NCBI RefSeq assembly: GCF_011947265.1
Contig: NZ_JAATHD010000001.1
Coordinates: 318,041-382,040 of the forward strand
DNA: 64,000 bases
Direction: 5' to 3'
Origin: Paenibacillus sp. HB172176
GTDB taxonomy: Bacteria > Bacillota > Bacilli > Paenibacillales > Paenibacillaceae
Positions within the stretch are counted from its first letter, which is position 1; the number at the start of each line of letters is the position of its first letter. A program made the position numbers and the translations under genes. The notes under the pieces were generated by a model, which worked only from the letters and a program-made list of their open reading frames with translations, ran no database searches and had not been told where the DNA came from. Of this stretch, positions 29,384 through 37,943 are shown piece by piece.

Positions 29384-30265
29384 ATGACGGCTGCCCGAAT
29401 TGTAATAGCGGATGACGAGACGAACATAACGGATGTGTGCAGGCGATATCTGGAGCGTGAAGGCTATTCGGTTTGGGTGGCCGCGAACGGTGAGGAAGCG
29501 CTTCGTTTATGGAGAGAGCATCAGCCGGATCTGCTGGTGCTCGATCTTATGATGCCGAAGATGGACGGCATTGAGGTATGCGATGCGATTCGCCAGGAAG
29601 CAGATACGCCCATCATTATGCTCACAGCAAGGGGCGAGGAGTCTGATCGACTGCTGGGCCTAACGATGGGCGCGGATGATTATATGACGAAGCCGTTCAG
29701 CCCGCGGGAGCTGGTGCTGCGGGTTCGAAATATTTTGCGGCGAATTGGCAGTCATGGGAGGTCTGGGCAAGGCGTTGCAGGCGGAATCAAACAAGGATAC
29801 TCGGCGTTGCAATCTCCGAGCTTTCCTGCAGAACATGCGCCAGCGAGCGCAAAGAGCAACGCTTCAAGCAGTAACGGGACAGCGGGAGCGGAAGGTGCAC
29901 AGGCGGGAGAGCGGCCCAACGCCGAATTGACGGGTGTCTTCGTTCCAAGTCTCTGCCTCAGCTTCGACGGCCTGACCATATACCCGGATGAACGCAGGGT
30001 CGTTGTGCGGGAACGGGAGGTGGAGCTGACAGCCAAGGAATTCGACATGCTGCAGCTTCTTGCGACTTATCCGGGCAAAGTATTCTCGCGCAACCAACTG
30101 CTGAATCAGGTGTGGGATATGGCTTATGAAGGCGATACCACTACCGTGACGGTTCATGTGCGAAGACTTCGCGAGAAGGTGGAGACGAATCCATCCGATC
30201 CAACCTGGATCAAGACCGTGTGGGGAATCGGCTACAAGCTCGATGGGAAAGGAACCTCAACATGA
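29384..30265 (+). CDS. OmpR-family response regulator
   Basis: 293 residues from ATG 29384, GAGGAGG upstream and a TATAAT at 29346. The receiver domain shows acidic DDE near residues 10-12, phospho-Asp54 in LVLDLMMPKMDG and Lys in TKPFSPREL. The winged-helix output domain has LTAKEFDMLQLLATYPGKVFSRNQLL and TVTVHVRRLREKVE. The linker (~123-190) is unusually long and Ser/Ala/Gly-rich (about 65 residues). The stop overlaps the kinase ATG by 4 bp, so the two are translationally coupled. It probably controls the Met-rich lipoprotein upstream, the Mo enzyme downstream, or both. Confidence 0.95.
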   Translation: MTAARIVIADDETNITDVCRRYLEREGYSVWVAANGEEALRLWREHQPDLLVLDLMMPKMDGIEVCDAIRQEADTPIIMLTARGEESDRLLGLTMGADDYMTKPFSPRELVLRVRNILRRIGSHGRSGQGVAGGIKQGYSALQSPSFPAEHAPASAKSNASSSNGTAGAEGAQAGERPNAELTGVFVPSLCLSFDGLTIYPDERRVVVREREVELTAKEFDMLQLLATYPGKVFSRNQLLNQVWDMAYEGDTTTVTVHVRRLREKVETNPSDPTWIKTVWGIGYKLDGKGTST

Positions 30266-31344
30266 AACTTCGCACCTATCTGCTGCTGGCGAATTGTATC
30301 TCGATCGCATTTATTATTATTTTGTTATTCGTATTCTTTCAATATATGCTGGTGACGGAGAAGCAGTTTCTATGGCTCGGCTCTGCAGCGGTAGGAGCGG
30401 GGATTGTGTCGGCGTTATTGTTCTTCTTGCTCGTCAGGCCGCTGGAGGCATCGGTCAGTAGAGTGCGTGAAGGCGCTGCGCGTATTGCGGAGGGTGAGCT
30501 TACGGCTCGAGTTGCCGATTCCGGCTTGACGGAATACAAGGTGCTGGCGAATCAATTCAATCAGATGGGAGCCTCGCTTGAGAAGAGCTTCCGCCAGGTG
30601 AAGGCGGCCGAGCAAGCGCAGCGGGAGCTGGTTGCGAACATTGCTCATGATCTTCGGACGCCGCTGGCATCGATGCAGTCCTATGCGGAGGCGCTGGAGG
30701 ATGGCGTGGTGCAGGACGATGAGACCTTTCGCCGTTATGTCGCAACGATCCGTTCGGAGACGATTCGGTTAGGCGAACTGATTCAAGACGTGTTCGAACT
30801 GTCCACGCTGGATTCGGGGGTGAAGGAGCACGGATTGGCAGGAGAGGGCACGGCGGCGAGCGGGAGCAGGGACGAGGATGAGAACGCTCGAACCGACATC
30901 GAGGATTTACTCGTGGAGCTGCTGCCGAGATTCACTCCGCAGCTCGGCGCCAAGTCGCTCCACTTGCGGGTGAAATCACCTGAACGCGCACCGGCAGTCA
31001 GAATGACCTCGAAGCATCTCATGCGCGTGCTGCAAAACTTGATTGAAAATGCCATTCGGTACTCTCCACAGGGAGGCATTATCATCGTGGAAGCGGCTGA
31101 GCCGAAAAATGGCTATGTGCAGATAGCCGTCCTGGATGAAGGAGCGGGCATCCCCGAGGAGGAGCGGGAGAAGATTTTCGAACGCTTCTATCGTATGGAG
31201 CGCTCAAGAAGCAGGGAAGCGGGAGGCTCCGGCCTTGGCCTATCCATCGCAAAGCTGCTGGTCGAGCAATATGGAGGCTCAATCGGCGTCGATCAGCCTT
31301 CGGGGCAAGGCAGCCGCTTCTGGCTGAGGCTTCAATCGGCGTGA
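30262..31344 (+). CDS. Sensor histidine kinase with minimal extracellular loop
   Basis: 360 residues from ATG 30262 (ATGA overlap with the regulator). Two membrane helices (~5-30 and ~37-58) are joined by only about eight residues, so there is almost no external sensor domain. A HAMP linker (VRPLEASVSRVREGAARI) is followed by the phospho-acceptor His129 in NIAHDLRTPLASMQSYAEAL, then N box NLIENAIRYSP, G1 DEGAGIPEEE and G2 GGSGLGLSIAKLLVEQYGG. All catalytic elements are present. Stimulus sensing within the membrane or via a partner protein is inferred. The Mo oxidoreductase follows 64 bp downstream. Confidence 0.95.
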   Translation: MKLRTYLLLANCISIAFIIILLFVFFQYMLVTEKQFLWLGSAAVGAGIVSALLFFLLVRPLEASVSRVREGAARIAEGELTARVADSGLTEYKVLANQFNQMGASLEKSFRQVKAAEQAQRELVANIAHDLRTPLASMQSYAEALEDGVVQDDETFRRYVATIRSETIRLGELIQDVFELSTLDSGVKEHGLAGEGTAASGSRDEDENARTDIEDLLVELLPRFTPQLGAKSLHLRVKSPERAPAVRMTSKHLMRVLQNLIENAIRYSPQGGIIIVEAAEPKNGYVQIAVLDEGAGIPEEEREKIFERFYRMERSRSREAGGSGLGLSIAKLLVEQYGGSIGVDQPSGQGSRFWLRLQSA

Positions 31345-31408
31345 GGCTCCGGAAGACCGACTGTTGCGTCTTGCATCAGGATCACTGAAAAGGGAGAGGG
31401 TTGGCGTC

Positions 31409-32650
31409 ATGAACGAGTTGCTGAAGAAGCTGAGGAAGGGCTACGGGAAGAAGCTGGTGTCGATTCATGCCTGGAACGGCTGGATTGTCGTGTTTCTCGC
31501 GATTTCGGGTCTGATTCTGTTCAACGGATCCTGGCGCGGCATTCTCGGGCAAAGCAGAGTTTGGCTCAAGGATACGCATATTATTATCGGCATTGTGTCG
31601 CTGCTGCCCGTGCTGTATTATCTTGTGCTGGCGGGCAAGCACTGGAAGCAGATTCGCGAGAAGCCTTGGCAGAAATTCAATGTGCTGGTTGTGCTTGGCT
31701 TGCTCGTCGGCTGGCTGCTCTCCGGGGTCTTGCTCTGGCAATTCCGCGCGGTGGGGCCGCGGGCGGCGAACGCCGCTCTTGTCGTGCATGACGCGCTGAC
31801 CTGGATCGGCTTGCCGTACATTATTTATCATTCCATCACGCGAGTGAAATGGCTGAAGGATCCGAACCGCCGCTCGGTACAGGGCAAGAAGAAGGAAGTG
31901 GCACAGTATGATCCTGCTTCACCCCAGCCTTTCTACACGAGAAGAAGCTTCATTCGCGGAGCGATCGGCGTCGGTCTTGCGGTGACGGTCGGCCCCTCCT
32001 TCATCAAGTGGCTGGGTTCATCGCTCAGCGTGGGAAGCGGAGGAAGCGGCTCTTATAATGCCGCAGTCGAAAATAACGCGAACGTATTGCTGCCCGAGCC
32101 GCAGCCTTTGCCGGCTTCGCTGCCTCCGATAGGAGGCGGGGCGAACGGGCGCTTCCGCGTCTATACGGTAACGGCAATCCCGAAGTTCAACAACAGCAAT
32201 TGGTCGTTCAAGATCGACGGACTTGTCGACAAGCCGGTGGAATGGAATTGGGAGCAGTTCGTGAAGCTGAAGCGCTCGGTGCAGGTCAGCGACTTCCATT
32301 GCGTAACCGGCTGGTCGGTGTACGACAATACCTGGGAGGGCATCCCGTTGAAGGAGATGCTTGAGGGGGTCGGCGTGAAGGATGAAGCGTATTCGATTAT
32401 TTTCCACTCGGGGGACGGGGTCTATACGAGCGGCATTACGCTGGATCAGTTGGCCAAGGATAAGCCCTTCATTGCAGTGATGCATGACGGCAAGCCGATT
32501 CCAAGCGATCTCGGCGGACCGGTTCGCTTGATCATGCCGAAGATGTACGCGTACAAGTCGGTGAAATGGCTGAATCGGATCGAGCTGATCAAGGGTGAGC
32601 ATATCGGCTATTGGGAGAAGCGCGGTTATAAGAACGAGGCTTGGGTGTAG
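31409..32650 (+). CDS. Cytochrome b-type membrane domain fused to MsrP/YedY-family molybdopterin oxidoreductase
   Basis: 413 residues from ATG 31409 after GGGAGAGGG. Residues 1-150 form about four helices with paired histidines (His20, His57, His127, His141) as in diheme cytochrome b561-like proteins. A twin-Arg segment and fifth hydrophobic stretch (TRRSFIRGAIG, ~178-200) precede an extracytoplasmic sulfite-oxidase-fold domain (245-413). The Mo-ligand Cys298 lies in DFHCVTGWSVYDNTW, with GGPVRLIMPKMYAYKSVKWL near the end. In E. coli MsrP (Mo enzyme) and MsrQ (heme b membrane partner) repair oxidised methionine in envelope proteins; here both functions appear on one chain. With the Met-rich lipoprotein and two-component genes upstream, oxidised-Met repair is the best inference. 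A sulfite or other S/N-oxide substrate is possible. Confidence 0.9.
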   Translation: MNELLKKLRKGYGKKLVSIHAWNGWIVVFLAISGLILFNGSWRGILGQSRVWLKDTHIIIGIVSLLPVLYYLVLAGKHWKQIREKPWQKFNVLVVLGLLVGWLLSGVLLWQFRAVGPRAANAALVVHDALTWIGLPYIIYHSITRVKWLKDPNRRSVQGKKKEVAQYDPASPQPFYTRRSFIRGAIGVGLAVTVGPSFIKWLGSSLSVGSGGSGSYNAAVENNANVLLPEPQPLPASLPPIGGGANGRFRVYTVTAIPKFNNSNWSFKIDGLVDKPVEWNWEQFVKLKRSVQVSDFHCVTGWSVYDNTWEGIPLKEMLEGVGVKDEAYSIIFHSGDGVYTSGITLDQLAKDKPFIAVMHDGKPIPSDLGGPVRLIMPKMYAYKSVKWLNRIELIKGEHIGYWEKRGYKNEAWV

Positions 32651-32697
32651 AGGATCTTCGCTTGTATGAATGGACTTGCGAATAAAAAAAAGTGGAT

Positions 32698-32735
32698 AAA
32701 CAGCCCTCAGCTTGCTTGCAAGCTGGGGGCTGTTT
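32698..32735. terminator. Strong hairpin, probable terminator
   Basis: AAACAGCCCTCAGCTTG (32698-32714) pairs with CAAGCTGGGGGCTGTTT (32719-32735). The T-rich tail is short on the plus strand; on the minus strand an eight-T run follows within 5 bases. It lies just after the Mo oxidoreductase gene. Confidence 0.65.
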
Positions 32736-32929
32736 GATGCTGAGGAAATGGTCGTATCTCGCAGGAGACACGCTGTTATAAATGACTGTAGATGCTGCAT
32801 CCGGGGCAAGATCCACGCCGCGTGGATAATCATTTGAAATGATTATTTAAGGACTCCATCCACCATGCTATTATGCTCCTAGGCAACTTAGCCCAAGTCG
32901 AATACAGCAATTATCGGGAGGTAGTAAAG

Positions 32930-34531
32930 GTGGTAATGAAGGTGAAAAACAAGCTTGCAGGCATGCTCGCATTCGTCCTGTTGCTATGCGCGGTTATTGT
33001 ACCTATGTCCGTAATGGCGGCTAGCGATCCGGACAATGGAGATTGGGAGGCTGAGTCGGTGACGCTTCGCAATACAAGCGAAGCTGAGCTTATGGTTCGA
33101 TCGGGTTCCATTAATAATGTCGGATTTGGCTTCTTTGAGGATGAAAATCCGTTTACGGCCGAGCAAACCTGGTCGCATGGCTATCCATGGGATCCGCGCG
33201 AGGGAGCGGCTAAGGGGACAGACAGAATTATGCTGGGCACTGGCTATACAGGCGAGAATTTGGATGGATATTCTATGCAATGGGAGCAGGATGCAGAGGG
33301 AGCCGCGACCAGAGCCATCGAATTGAAATACGATGCGAAGGGGATTGCTGTCGATAATGCGATGCTTCAGATTTGTGTAGATGATTTTCAGGCCATTAAC
33401 TGGGGATCGCATTTTTCGGTTACCTTGAATGGCAAAGACGCGCCTTTTATTTCCGAGGTGTTAAATCATATTGATCAGACGGGTCCCGTTGTACAAATCA
33501 TATCGATCGAAATTCCTCAGAGGTTCTATTCGGATATTGCATCCGGCTCTTTGTCGGTATATATCAATGAAACGACTGGACTGGGAGACGGCTTCGCCAT
33601 CGATTTTGTGAAATTGCTTGTCAACTATAGTCGTTCAGCGTATATCAGCACAGTGGAGGGCGTAGTCAGAGATGAGTACGGCAATCCGATGGCCGGGGCG
33701 ACAGTACGCGTGCTCGGTACGAAAAATGTGGTAAAGACGGGCCCGAACGGCCAGTTTACCGCTGAGGTTGTATCTGGCCTGAATGCATTCCGGGCATCGA
33801 AGGACGGTTATATCGAGGCGTATGATTTCACCATTGCGCCAGCGGGGAAAACTGTCTCCATCAACGATTTATGGATGATACCGGGGAAAGGTCAACCGGA
33901 TACCAACTACAGCTATTTCGCGGATGGGGATGCCTGGTCCGATGCTTCTGTCTGGGCGACGGCCGAACTGGAGAAGGCTGAGAGTATGGGACTCATTCCC
34001 GACTCGCTCTATGGCGAGGATTTGACCAAGCCGGTGACAAGAGCTGAATTCGCAGCGGTGGCTGTCAAGGTGTATGAAAGCCTTACTGGAGCGAAGGCGT
34101 TGCCGGCTCTGAACAATCCTTTCCGTGATACGCAGGATGTTGAGGTTTTGAAGGCATATAACGCCAATCTGGTTGCGGGTCTGTCCGCAGATCGCTTCGC
34201 GCCGAATGTGCTGCTTAATCGCGAGCAGGCGGCCACCATGCTTACGCGTGCCTTCAAGAAGGCGACGATTGTCGGTTGGTCGCTGGCGAATGACGGCAGC
34301 TTCAAGCTGACATATACGAAGACGGGGACATTTGCCGACGATGCGAAGATTTCTTCATGGGCGAAGGAAAGTGTTTATTTCATGGCCGCAAACGGAATTA
34401 TCGCGGGTACGGGCAACAACAATTTCAGTCCTCGCGCCATTACGCCTGCCGAAGAAGCGGCCAATTATGCCAGCGCAACGCGTGAACAGGCATTGGTTAT
34501 AGCTGTAAGAATGGTAGAGAATCTGAAGTAA
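32930..34531 (+). CDS. S-layer homology (SLH) domain protein, secreted
   Basis: About 533 residues. GTG 32930 lies 8 bases after GGGAGG; an ATG two codons later is the alternative. A signal peptide (LAGMLAFVLLLCAVIVP) is probably cleaved after VMA. The N-terminal ~220 residues form a beta-rich domain of unknown type. Residues ~225-300 are a CarboxypepD_reg-like module (VEGVVRDEYGNPMAGATVRV, GPNGQFTAEV). The C-terminal ~200 residues carry SLH repeats (VTRAEFAAVAVKVYESL, NREQAATMLTRAF, ITPAEEAANYASATREQAL). It should bind secondary cell-wall polymers at the surface; its cargo role is unknown. It stands alone. Confidence 0.88.
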   Translation: MVMKVKNKLAGMLAFVLLLCAVIVPMSVMAASDPDNGDWEAESVTLRNTSEAELMVRSGSINNVGFGFFEDENPFTAEQTWSHGYPWDPREGAAKGTDRIMLGTGYTGENLDGYSMQWEQDAEGAATRAIELKYDAKGIAVDNAMLQICVDDFQAINWGSHFSVTLNGKDAPFISEVLNHIDQTGPVVQIISIEIPQRFYSDIASGSLSVYINETTGLGDGFAIDFVKLLVNYSRSAYISTVEGVVRDEYGNPMAGATVRVLGTKNVVKTGPNGQFTAEVVSGLNAFRASKDGYIEAYDFTIAPAGKTVSINDLWMIPGKGQPDTNYSYFADGDAWSDASVWATAELEKAESMGLIPDSLYGEDLTKPVTRAEFAAVAVKVYESLTGAKALPALNNPFRDTQDVEVLKAYNANLVAGLSADRFAPNVLLNREQAATMLTRAFKKATIVGWSLANDGSFKLTYTKTGTFADDAKISSWAKESVYFMAANGIIAGTGNNNFSPRAITPAEEAANYASATREQALVIAVRMVENLK

Positions 34532-34636
34532 TTTCAATAGGCACTAAAGCCAAGATACCGCCGGGTATTCGAGAACGCTTATTTAATTGCATTGAAGGAT
34601 GAGCAGTAGCTTTGTTAGATAGGGTCAAGCAAAAAC

Positions 34637-34660
34637 GAGGGGTGCCGAGAGGCACCTCTT
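34637..34660 (+). terminator. Possible terminator after the SLH gene
   Basis: GAGGGGTGCC and GGCACCTCTT form a stem with GAGA loop, followed by a weak T-rich tail. Confidence 0.4.
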
Positions 34661-34757
34661 GATTTGTTGCGGGGTTATTCCTATGGATATTATATATTTG
34701 TGGTACAATGATACGGGCAATTGGATTAAGGCGCATACAGGAATGGAGATAAAGAAA

Positions 34758-36317
34758 ATGAGTTTGTTAACAGTAGAGCAATTATCGCATACGTTCGGTG
34801 ATAGAGTGTTGTTTCGGGAGGTATCCTTCCGTTTGCTTGAAGGGGAGCATATCGGGCTCGTTGGCGCGAATGGCACGGGGAAATCGACGTTAATGAATAT
34901 TTTGACGGGGAAGCTGCTGAAGGACGAAGGCAAGGTGGAATGGACGCCGCGCGTTCATTATGGTTATCTCGATCAGCATACGAAGCTGGAAGCTGGCAAA
35001 ACAATACGTGACGTCCTGAAGGATGCGTTCGAGCCCTTGCTTGTGCTCGAGGAGGAGCTTAACGAGGTGACGGCGCGGATGGCCGAAGCCGATTCGGATA
35101 CGCTGGAACAGCTGCTCGTTCGCATGGGCGAAATTCAGGAGGAGCTGGAGATCGGGGATTTCTACCTGATCGATGTGAAGGTCGACGAGATGGCGAATGG
35201 CCTCGGGCTGAATGCGATCGGTCTCGATCGCGATGTGACGGCGCTGAGCGGCGGGCAGCGGACGAAGGTGCTGCTGGCCAAGCTGCTGCTGGAGAAGCCG
35301 GGCGTGCTGTTGCTCGATGAACCGACGAACTATCTCGATGAAGAGCATATTAACTGGCTGACGACTTATCTTAAGAATTATCCGCATGCGTTCATTCTCA
35401 TCTCCCATGAGACGGGCTTCATGAATGCGGTGGTCGATGTGATCTATCATCTGGAATTCGCGAAGCTGACGCGTTACCCGTACAATTACGAGAAGTTTCT
35501 GGAGATGGCCGAGCTGAACAAGGCACAGCATATCGACGCTTACGAGAAGCAGAAGGAATATATTAAGAAGCAAGAGGAGTTTATTCAGAAAAACAAGGCA
35601 AGAGCCTCGACCTCCGGCCGCGCGAAGAGCCGCGAAAAGCAGCTCGGCCGCATCGACCGCATCGATAAGCCGGAGGAAGCGGCGAAGCCGACGTTCAATT
35701 TCAAGGAGTCGAGAACGAGCGGCAAGCTGGTGTTCGAAGCGAAGGGAATGGTTATCGGCTACACGCGGCCGCTGCTCCCTGAGATGGATATGGTCATTGA
35801 GCGCGGCGATAAGATCGCCATTGTCGGCTGCAACGGTGTCGGGAAATCGACGCTGCTGAAGACGATTCTAGGCGTCATTCCGCCGCTGGACGGCAAGACT
35901 GAAGTAGGCGATTATTTGTCTCCCGCTTATTTCGAGCAGGAAGCGAAGGCTCCGACGATGACTCCGCTGGAGGATGTGTGGGACGAGTTCTCCTCTATGA
36001 GCCAGTCGGAGGTAAGAGGCGCGCTGGCCCGCTGCGGTCTGAAGAACGATCATATTACGCGCGCGCTCAATCAGCTCAGCGGTGGAGAACAGGCGAAGGT
36101 CCGCCTCTGCAAGCTGATGCTTCGGGAAAGCAACTGGATTCTGTTCGACGAGCCGACGAACCATCTGGACGTAGTCGCCAAGGCTGAATTGAAGCGCGCG
36201 CTGCAAGCCTACAAGGGTACCGTCGTTCTCGTCTCCCACGAGCCGGAATTCTATGAGGATTGGGTGACGAAGACCTGGGATGTGGAGGCTTGGGCGATGG
36301 AGAGCGCGAGAGTTTAG
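34758..36317 (+). CDS. ABC-F family ATPase (YkpA/YbiT type)
   Basis: 519 residues; the ATG at 34758 gives MSLLTVEQLSHTFGDRVLF, the usual ABC-F start. Two ABC domains are seen: Walker A GANGTGKSTL with signature LSGGQRTKVLLAKLLL and DEPTNYLD, then GCNGVGKSTLLKTI with LSGGEQAKVRLCKLML and DEPTNHLD. The inter-domain linker (~245-310) is charged and coiled (YEKQKEYIKKQEEFIQKNKARAS). No membrane segments, as expected for ABC-F proteins that act on the ribosome (translation factors or antibiotic protection). It closely fits the B. subtilis YkpA type rather than Vga/Msr resistance proteins. It ends tail-to-tail with the next gene, the stops overlapping. Confidence 0.95.
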   Translation: MSLLTVEQLSHTFGDRVLFREVSFRLLEGEHIGLVGANGTGKSTLMNILTGKLLKDEGKVEWTPRVHYGYLDQHTKLEAGKTIRDVLKDAFEPLLVLEEELNEVTARMAEADSDTLEQLLVRMGEIQEELEIGDFYLIDVKVDEMANGLGLNAIGLDRDVTALSGGQRTKVLLAKLLLEKPGVLLLDEPTNYLDEEHINWLTTYLKNYPHAFILISHETGFMNAVVDVIYHLEFAKLTRYPYNYEKFLEMAELNKAQHIDAYEKQKEYIKKQEEFIQKNKARASTSGRAKSREKQLGRIDRIDKPEEAAKPTFNFKESRTSGKLVFEAKGMVIGYTRPLLPEMDMVIERGDKIAIVGCNGVGKSTLLKTILGVIPPLDGKTEVGDYLSPAYFEQEAKAPTMTPLEDVWDEFSSMSQSEVRGALARCGLKNDHITRALNQLSGGEQAKVRLCKLMLRESNWILFDEPTNHLDVVAKAELKRALQAYKGTVVLVSHEPEFYEDWVTKTWDVEAWAMESARV

Positions 36318-36710
36318 TTTGTAAAAGAGCGATTGCGGCTCTCAGCCCATATTCTCAAGATAGACGTGATAAGAAGCGCCGCGCTAACGAGCGTCATTGT
36401 CCACTTCGCAAGCGTGAAGAAGCCTGCTGTCTCCGCGAGCCAGCTCATATGCGCGGGATAGTGATGGAGAAGGAGCAAAATCAACAGGTTTTCAATATAA
36501 TCGAACAATCCGGCGAATAGAGGAATCATTCCTAGCTTTGCTGCTTTGGATGAGTCAGGAAACGCTCTCCGAAGCAGCACGCGTGCGCAGAGAGCAAGCG
36601 CGATGGCGTATAGCAGAGGAAAGCCGGCATCATAGCTCAGCAAGAAGGAGCGATACGCCTCGCGTCCGGGTGCTCCTAACGAATCGAGGATGTCATAGCT
36701 TAATTCTCAT
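36314..36710 (-). pseudogene. Membrane protein, 5'-truncated or frameshifted
   Basis: From about 36692 the frame reads YDILDSLGAPGREAYRSF, then FPLLYAIALALCARVLLRRAF, FDYIENLLILLLLHHYP and a last helix. This matches a bacterial four-helix membrane protein family that normally has another N-terminal helix and ~170-200 residues. Upstream, a good ribosome site (AGAGGAG) and ATG at 36710 are in a different frame and run into TGA after five codons; the homologous frame itself has an upstream TGA. Only a TTG at 36643 could start the intact 109-residue remainder. A missing first helix plus a one-base frame offset suggest a decayed gene. Function unknown. Confidence 0.55.
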
Positions 36711-36739
36711 AAGCAACTGTTCTCTCCTCTCTTAGTATC

Positions 36740-37327
36740 TTAGTGCGAGATGGTTTTGAAATAACGATAAATGAGATCGAGCTTTCGCTCCTGCTTGCCC
36801 TGAGGCTTCTCCATACCGCCGAATTCGAAGAACTTTACCTTCTTGATGCCGACATAGCTGAACAGCGCTTTGCGCATGAGCGCCTTGTGAGCATTGTTCA
36901 GTAATAGCAGCGGATAAAGAGGAGGCCCCTTCATGGTTGAGACGCAGACGACTGTTTTGCCCTTCAACAAGCCTCCGGGCAACAAGCCGCCCTTCTCGCG
37001 ATAGGCGAAATTCGATGCGAACATGCGGTCAATGTAGCCTAGCAGCATGGCGGGAGGCCGTCCCCACCAGATGGGGTAGATCATCACGATCTTCTCGGCC
37101 CAAAGCAGCTGCTTGCGATGCTTCTCCAGCTCGGGATCAATATGCATGTCGCGCCGACGCTTCTGCTCATTGAAGACAAGAAGCGGATTGAACGCTTCCG
37201 CATACAGATCGAGCACCTGAACCTCCTCTACCTGCGAGTTCTCTTGAAGGCCTTGAAGCGTTTTTTGCAAGAATGAGTAGCTTAAGCTTTGATGATTCGG
37301 ATGCGTGTAGATGACGAGGGTTTTCAT
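36740..37327 (-). CDS. NAD(P)H-dependent quinone/flavodoxin-fold oxidoreductase
   Basis: 195 residues from ATG 37327 with AAGAAGGTG upstream. The start MKTLVIYTHPNHQSLSYSF and the motif IVMIYPIWWGRPPAMLLGYIDRMF are typical of the NQO1/KefG/YwrO flavodoxin-fold family, which bind FMN or FAD and reduce quinones by two electrons. The late GGMEKPQGKQERKLDLIYRY helix fits. It is divergently transcribed from a MarR regulator, with palindromic operators overlapping both promoters, so induction by quinones or electrophiles is likely. Confidence 0.9.
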   Translation of the reverse strand: MKTLVIYTHPNHQSLSYSFLQKTLQGLQENSQVEEVQVLDLYAEAFNPLLVFNEQKRRRDMHIDPELEKHRKQLLWAEKIVMIYPIWWGRPPAMLLGYIDRMFASNFAYREKGGLLPGGLLKGKTVVCVSTMKGPPLYPLLLLNNAHKALMRKALFSYVGIKKVKFFEFGGMEKPQGKQERKLDLIYRYFKTISH

Positions 37328-37342
37328 GGGACACCTTCTTTG

Positions 37343-37412
37343 TTATCATTTGATAATAAGGTATCATGCTATGCATTTAGTTGTCAATTGATAATTATTA
37401 TTTGATCATTAA
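37343..37412. promoter_or_regulatory. Divergent promoters with MarR-type palindromes
   Basis: TTATCATTTGATAA (37343-37356) is a perfect palindrome just before the oxidoreductase ribosome site. TCAATTGA (37384-37391) and related TTGATAAT/TTTGATCA half-sites follow. TTGACA on the minus strand (37387-37382) and TTGATA on the plus strand (37388) serve as -35 elements. A MarR dimer here could repress both genes. Confidence 0.65.
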
Positions 37413-37442
37413 TTATTCGAAAAATGCGGGAGTTGAATCGAT

Positions 37443-37883
37443 ATGACGTCGAAGGATACAGTCTTTCAACAATTGGTTTCCCTGATTGCATCGACTCATG
37501 AAATGCATTTCGACTTGACCAGGAATATGCCAATGGATGGGCTGACGCCGCTGCAATATGAAATTCTGGAATATTTGTCCGTGCAGCAGCCGATAACGCT
37601 TAGCGAGTTAAGCGAATGCAAGGGCATCTCCATGCCGAACATGAGCAGAGAGATTCGGAAGTTGACGGAGAAGGGACTCTGCGAGAAAATAGACGATCCG
37701 GAGGACCGCAGAAAGCAGCATATACGGCTGTCGGAATCGGGGGAGAATAGAATTGCCCAGTCGTTCGCCTATATGAGGGAGCTCGTCATGCAGCGGTTCG
37801 AAGGGATGTCCGAAGACGAGCTGTCGAGTGTCTCCAAAGCGATGGAGATTTTGGGGACGACGATGTTTCGTCAGGGGCGATGA
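37443..37883 (+). CDS. MarR-family transcriptional regulator
   Basis: 146 residues from ATG 37443. The winged helix-turn-helix is clear: GLTPLQYEILEYLSVQQPIT, LSECKGISMPNMSREIRKL and the wing DPEDRRKQHIRLSESGENRI. Terminal helices should form the dimer interface. No Cys is seen in the usual redox-sensing positions, so ligand sensing is more likely than thiol oxidation. Gene order and shared operators point to control of the divergent quinone oxidoreductase and itself. Confidence 0.93.
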   Translation: MTSKDTVFQQLVSLIASTHEMHFDLTRNMPMDGLTPLQYEILEYLSVQQPITLSELSECKGISMPNMSREIRKLTEKGLCEKIDDPEDRRKQHIRLSESGENRIAQSFAYMRELVMQRFEGMSEDELSSVSKAMEILGTTMFRQGR

Positions 37884-37943
37884 GGGGGAGGGCACTTAGA
37901 GAAGCGCCCTCTTGATAATTTTCCGTATGCGATTCAGAAACAG

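Noticed and set aside
34758..36317. ABC-F antibiotic resistance gene (Vga/Msr type)
   Set aside because: The linker and sequence fit the housekeeping YkpA/YbiT group; no leader peptide or resistance context.
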